Assembly (NCBI GenBank): GCA_002291495.1
Contig: DBAE01000123.1
Location: forward strand, 1,838-9,401
Length of the DNA: 7,564 nt
Direction: 5' to 3'
From: Bacteriovoracaceae bacterium UBA1018
Lineage (GTDB): Bacteria; Bdellovibrionota; UBA1018
This document shows positions 4,936 through 7,564 of the stretch, piece by piece. The notes below the pieces were generated by a model. The model was given only the letters and a program-made list of their open reading frames with translations. It made no database searches and had not been told where the DNA came from. Both the position numbers and the translations under genes were made by a program. Each line of letters starts with the position of its first letter. Position 1 is the first letter of the stretch.

Positions 4936-5439
4936 ATGTCGAACTCTAGTATTTGCATCAGCTGCCGTAAACCCAAGGCCGAGACCGATTGCGGGGTCTG
5001 TGGGGAGGGAATTTGCCGTAAATGCCGCCTATTTCAACCCGAAGGTTCTTTCTCCTATTGGAGCGAACCTCTTGCCCCCGAGCTTACCCACGTTAATTAC
5101 TGCGGTGGCTGCTTCGACGCACACGTTGGACCCTTTAAGGCTCGATACGACGAGCTCATGGATGCCGCCCGTAAGATCAACGTGTTCTACAAAGATTCCA
5201 ATAGTCTGTTCCGAATTATTCGTAAATCTGTGCGTATGCTCGAAGTCTCGGAAGTTACTGATCGCGACGACTTGGTCATGAGGATGGCTTTCATGACCGC
5301 AATTGCAGGCTATAATTCGCTGGTCGACGTCGAGATCAGCTCGAAAAAAGTGCGCAATGAAGGTTATCAGACTCAAGTCTGGTCGGGCCGTGGATGGTCG
5401 GCCGACATCAAGAGTAAGGAAACGGCATCCTTTGACTAG
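4936..5439 (+). CDS. FYVE-like eight-cysteine zinc protein with possible YbjQ-like domain
   Basis: This 167-residue protein begins with four CXXC pairs: C7/C10, C19/C22, C27/C30 and C56/C59. The spacing is X2-X8-X2-X4-X2-X25-X2, the layout of cross-brace double-zinc fingers such as FYVE. The core CGVCGEGICRKC (19-30) fits this, although the FYVE RRHHCR basic motif is absent. A helical linker follows (about 62-95). The C-terminus (about 112-160, AFMTAIAGYNSLVDVEIS, then WSGRGWSADI) recalls the helix-strand-strand pattern of YbjQ/DUF74 proteins (weak inference). No signal peptide or membrane segment is visible, so it is cytosolic. The start is fixed because a TGA lies two codons upstream in frame. 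The ribosome site is poor (GAG, two bases away). It lies 56 bp after the SRPBCC gene with no clear terminator between them, so read-through is possible. Ligand and role are unknown. Confidence 0.85.
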   Translation: MSNSSICISCRKPKAETDCGVCGEGICRKCRLFQPEGSFSYWSEPLAPELTHVNYCGGCFDAHVGPFKARYDELMDAARKINVFYKDSNSLFRIIRKSVRMLEVSEVTDRDDLVMRMAFMTAIAGYNSLVDVEISSKKVRNEGYQTQVWSGRGWSADIKSKETASFD

Positions 5440-5467
5440 CGGTACGAAAAGTTTTTTGAACGAGTGA

Positions 5468-6565
5468 CTATTTGATCGCGTCGACGATCGCAAATTTCTG
5501 ATTTTTGGCGATGACTTCGCTCTCACCAAAAATTCGCGCTAAAGTCGCAGGATAATGAAGGTGGAGATTTCCGACGATGCGAAGTTTTCCGCCGGGTACC
5601 AATACGCGTTTTGCAGCTTCGAACATCTGCTGCGCGATGACATCGGTGAGAGTGTTTCCTTGGTGAAAAGGCGGATTGCAAAGGACTAAGTCTACTGACT
5701 CGTCGGCGACGCCATCAGCACAATGAGTGAAGTGAAATTTAGCCAGGGCTTCACCACCAAAATAAGTGCGAAAATTTACCTCTGCACTTTGAATTGCCAT
5801 GCGCGACTCGTCGGTGAAAATGAGCTCTGCAGAAGGGAAATGGCGCTTAGCCGCGATGCCGATCACTCCGTTTGCGCAGCCGAGATCCAAGATCGAGCGA
5901 TAATCGCCAGATGGAAGATGATCCAGTAAGAAACGGGCACCTATGTCCAGCTTCTCACGGCTAAATACATTCGAATGATTTAAAAAAGGCTCTGGAAATC
6001 CGTCCATCACCACCTTTGTTGGATAGGGTGAGGGGGTAGGTGATTTTTTGTACTTGGCGAAGATGAGTCGTGCCTTCTTTTTAGCGAGACTCGTGGTCGT
6101 AGGTCCGATGATGCGGTTCAATAGGTCAAATGCGGTCTTTGTTTGGTATTTGACCATGTAGCCAATCACGAGGTCGGCTCCTGGTTTCAAGTGATGACTG
6201 AATTGGCAGAGCTGATCCTCGAAATAGGAAAGGTTTCGCGGGACGCGAGCGACGACCAGATCGTATGGACCTGCGAGTTGATCGAGACGGTCTATTGTGT
6301 TGACCTTGCCTTTGCTGTTGAGTTCGGTCGCACGGAGACTGACGAAAGAGTCGCTCACTGACGTGTGAGCAAAAGGCTGCAGAGCGCATCCGAGTGCGCC
6401 GAAAGAATCATTCATGATCAGGATTTTGCGATCGACGAGGTCCATGCTGCTTAGGTGTTCCAGCAGGAGTTCATCGGCGCTGTCCCACGCCTGAAGCAAC
6501 TCCCGCTTACGCGGAGGATATCGTTTGAGGGTGGGATTGATAGAGAGTGGGTACGTCACGGGCAT
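5468..6565 (-). CDS. rlmG: 23S rRNA (guanine-N2)-methyltransferase RlmG
   Basis: This 365-residue enzyme matches the RlmG (YgjO) family, which uses S-adenosylmethionine to methylate N2 of a guanine in 23S rRNA (G1835 in E. coli). The degenerate N-terminal domain (about 1-185) shows family blocks LQAWDSADELLLEHL, ILIMNDSFGALGCAL (48-62) and IIGPTTTSLAKKKARLIF (152-169). The catalytic Rossmann domain begins at HSNVFSREKLDIGARFLLDH (197-216). It continues with motif I DLGCANGVIG (227-236), the acidic TDES (251-254) and the N2-guanine signature NPPFHQG (297-303). The length is close to the E. coli protein (378). NPPF also occurs in RsmC, but the SREKLDIGARF and GPTTTSLA blocks favour RlmG. No ribosome site is visible before the ATG. 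It is convergent with the FYVE-like gene. Confidence 0.9.
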   Translation of the reverse strand: MPVTYPLSINPTLKRYPPRKRELLQAWDSADELLLEHLSSMDLVDRKILIMNDSFGALGCALQPFAHTSVSDSFVSLRATELNSKGKVNTIDRLDQLAGPYDLVVARVPRNLSYFEDQLCQFSHHLKPGADLVIGYMVKYQTKTAFDLLNRIIGPTTTSLAKKKARLIFAKYKKSPTPSPYPTKVVMDGFPEPFLNHSNVFSREKLDIGARFLLDHLPSGDYRSILDLGCANGVIGIAAKRHFPSAELIFTDESRMAIQSAEVNFRTYFGGEALAKFHFTHCADGVADESVDLVLCNPPFHQGNTLTDVIAQQMFEAAKRVLVPGGKLRIVGNLHLHYPATLARIFGESEVIAKNQKFAIVDAIK

Positions 6566-6622
6566 TATAGGTAGCAGGATTGGCTGCGTTGGCGCAAGTT
6601 TGGTTCTGGGAACTCTACCTAA

Positions 6623-6847
6623 TTAGTGCCTTTCTTCATCCGTGAAATCTACTATCGCTTCGTCAAGATATCGTTTCAAGACGGTCTGATCATCTTGGCT
6701 CATGGGTGGTCCTATTAATGGCATACGGCCAGCGGAATGAGACTCTCTGCTAACACGGCTCCAAATACGTACTGCCCAACCTCCGCCCGGGTTTTCTGAG
6801 GTGAGCCGAAGGAGATGCTCTAAGTCTTTCAAACTGCCCCCTTTCAT
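6623..6847 (-). CDS. Short ORF, possible C-terminal remnant of a cytochrome c-domain protein
   Basis: This 74-residue frame has no ribosome site at its ATG, and its first six codons (MKGGSL) are supplied by the left inverted repeat of the adjacent element. From residue 7 on it resembles the tail of a c-type cytochrome-like domain: a GGGWAVRIWSRVSRE stretch, then GRMPLIGPPMSQDDQTVLKRYLDEA, like the MP..G..LS....L..YL pattern after the haem site in such proteins. No CXXCH is present. The reading is that an older gene lost its 5' part when the element inserted or the region rearranged, and now reads from an ATG within the element. It may equally be a small real gene. The cytochrome comparison is made by eye from a short stretch and is uncertain. 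Confidence 0.4.
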   Translation of the reverse strand: MKGGSLKDLEHLLRLTSENPGGGWAVRIWSRVSRESHSAGRMPLIGPPMSQDDQTVLKRYLDEAIVDFTDEERH

Positions 6848-7014
6848 TGTGGGTGGCGCCTGCGCAAGTCATTACAATTACTGCAAAACAATTCCAATTT
6901 AAGACAAACTCATGGTTGCTGATCAGTGAGATTTCGCCCAAAGAAGAGAGCCCGTAAAATCACTAGCCTTAAACGCCCAGACATAAGCTCACCCACAATG
7001 AAAGGGGGCAGTTT
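6831..7014. mobile_element. MITE-like element with perfect 25-bp terminal inverted repeats
   Basis: Positions 6831-6855 are the exact reverse complement of 6990-7014 (25 of 25), starting AAACTGCCCCC on the left and ending GGGGGCAGTTT on the right. They enclose 134 bp with no significant ORF. The matched ends and small non-coding centre are typical of a miniature inverted-repeat element or an internally deleted insertion sequence. One base further out on each side the bases no longer match. Beyond those bases both sides have TTT (6827-6829, 7016-7018), a possible 3-bp target duplication but weak evidence. Each end carries an outward-facing ATG. No transposase family can be assigned. Confidence 0.6.
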
Positions 7015-7021
7015 ATTTCAG

Positions 7022-7564
7022 CTACTGGGCAACTTCCGCGCGAACATCAAGGTTCGATAAGAGGCTCTCAATAAGTTGAGTATAGTTTTGAAGCAACTTA
7101 GGCTCATTATAGATTCGATCAGGCAAACATGTATACCGGCATACGTATTTCTTTTTCGGCATCAGGCCAATGAGATGAATCTCTGAAGAAATGGTAAGAT
7201 GATGAATCTCTCGATCAAACAGAAATCGAATGGCCTCGATGGCCGACGAGTTGTCTAAAGAGAGTTTCATTTTTGCGATCATTTCTCTATCGTTCGAACC
7301 ACAGATGACCTTACGTCCCTTCATGTCAATGTGTTCATAAGGGGGTAGAATTAAAAACTTGCCGTCCGTGTAATTCTTCGAGAGTTCATGGCCTAGTATG
7401 ATTTTTGAAGCTGGCTGAACGTATTTCCAAAGCACCAGATAGGCTGAACCAGCATCGTGCATGCCTTTGCTTTTGGAAATTCTAGAAATCCTATATTCTG
7501 AGTTCCCCACCTTGACTTGCACGACCCCAAGTGGCCACGAGATCTTGCCGTTATAGTATTCAGT
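7022..7564 (-). CDS. Unrecognised protein, 3' part (5' end outside window)
   Basis: I do not recognise this protein. The frame stays open to the window edge (14 codons beyond the GTG at 7522, reading TEYYNGKISWPLGV), so the GTG is probably internal and the gene starts outside the window. At least 180 residues are visible. It is a mixed alpha/beta, rather basic sequence with no membrane helix, no signal peptide in the visible part and few cysteines (one in KVICGSND and two near the end in VCRYTCLPD). It contains SSAIEAIRFLFDREIHHLTIS and a C-terminal helix, KLLQNYTQLIESLLSNLDVRAEVAQ. The AT-richer codon use and lack of a known family suggest an accessory gene. Its stop is 7 bp from the right inverted repeat of the 6831-7014 element, which therefore lies in its 3' flank. 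Confidence 0.75.
   Translation of the reverse strand, partial: TEYYNGKISWPLGVVQVKVGNSEYRISRISKSKGMHDAGSAYLVLWKYVQPASKIILGHELSKNYTDGKFLILPPYEHIDMKGRKVICGSNDREMIAKMKLSLDNSSAIEAIRFLFDREIHHLTISSEIHLIGLMPKKKYVCRYTCLPDRIYNEPKLLQNYTQLIESLLSNLDVRAEVAQ

Noticed and set aside
6563..6569. TATAAT on the minus strand at the rlmG start
   Set aside because: It overlaps the ATG itself, so it cannot drive this start, and no -35 lies 16-18 bases upstream.
6998..7060. 20-codon plus-strand frame starting MKGGSL in the right inverted repeat
   Set aside because: It starts only because the repeat carries an ATG, then runs antisense through the end of the 7022-7564 gene.

Overview
The window reads as ordinary chromosomal DNA of a Gram-negative bacterium of moderate GC content. 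The evidence is densely packed short operons, signal peptides on two small proteins, an RlmG-type rRNA methyltransferase and a stand-alone zinc-ribbon protein ending in a KKSFLEELFD-like tail. A Bdellovibrio-like or other delta/oligoflexian proteobacterium is my best guess. This rests on the overall flavour of the proteins and is not proven by any marker gene here.

Layout. Positions 1-935 (+) hold the 3' end of a sensor histidine kinase gene overlapping a single-domain response regulator. Positions 963-2127 (-) hold a secreted protein of unknown function and, upstream of it, an AHSA1-type SRPBCC protein. Positions 2243-2886 (+) are a complete higBA toxin-antitoxin module with a strong promoter embedded in inverted repeats. 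Positions 2914-3843 (-) hold a small zf-TFIIB zinc-ribbon protein, whose leader can form two mutually exclusive hairpins, and a second secreted protein of unknown function. Positions 3993-4879 (+) are an autoregulated-looking pair of an ArsR-type repressor and a second SRPBCC protein, with a large palindrome across the -10 box and the start codon. Positions 4936-5439 (+) encode a protein with eight cysteines in FYVE-like spacing followed by a possible YbjQ-like domain. Positions 5468-6565 (-) are rlmG. Positions 6623-7564 (-) contain a short ORF that looks like the tail of a cytochrome c-domain protein, a 184-bp element bounded by perfect 25-bp inverted repeats, and the 3' part of an unrecognised gene running off the window.

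How the genes relate. There is no single large pathway. The functional units are the kinase-regulator pair, the toxin-antitoxin pair and the ArsR-SRPBCC pair. In both plus-strand regulatory modules (higBA and arsR-like) the predicted transcription start falls at or within a few bases of the ATG, so both are candidates for leaderless or near-leaderless translation. The most unusual items are the inverted-repeat (MITE-like) element at 6831-7014, the FYVE-like zinc protein, and the possible Shine-Dalgarno-sequestering switch ahead of the zinc-ribbon gene. I found no CRISPR array, tRNA, rRNA or complete transposase, and no clearly new multi-gene system.
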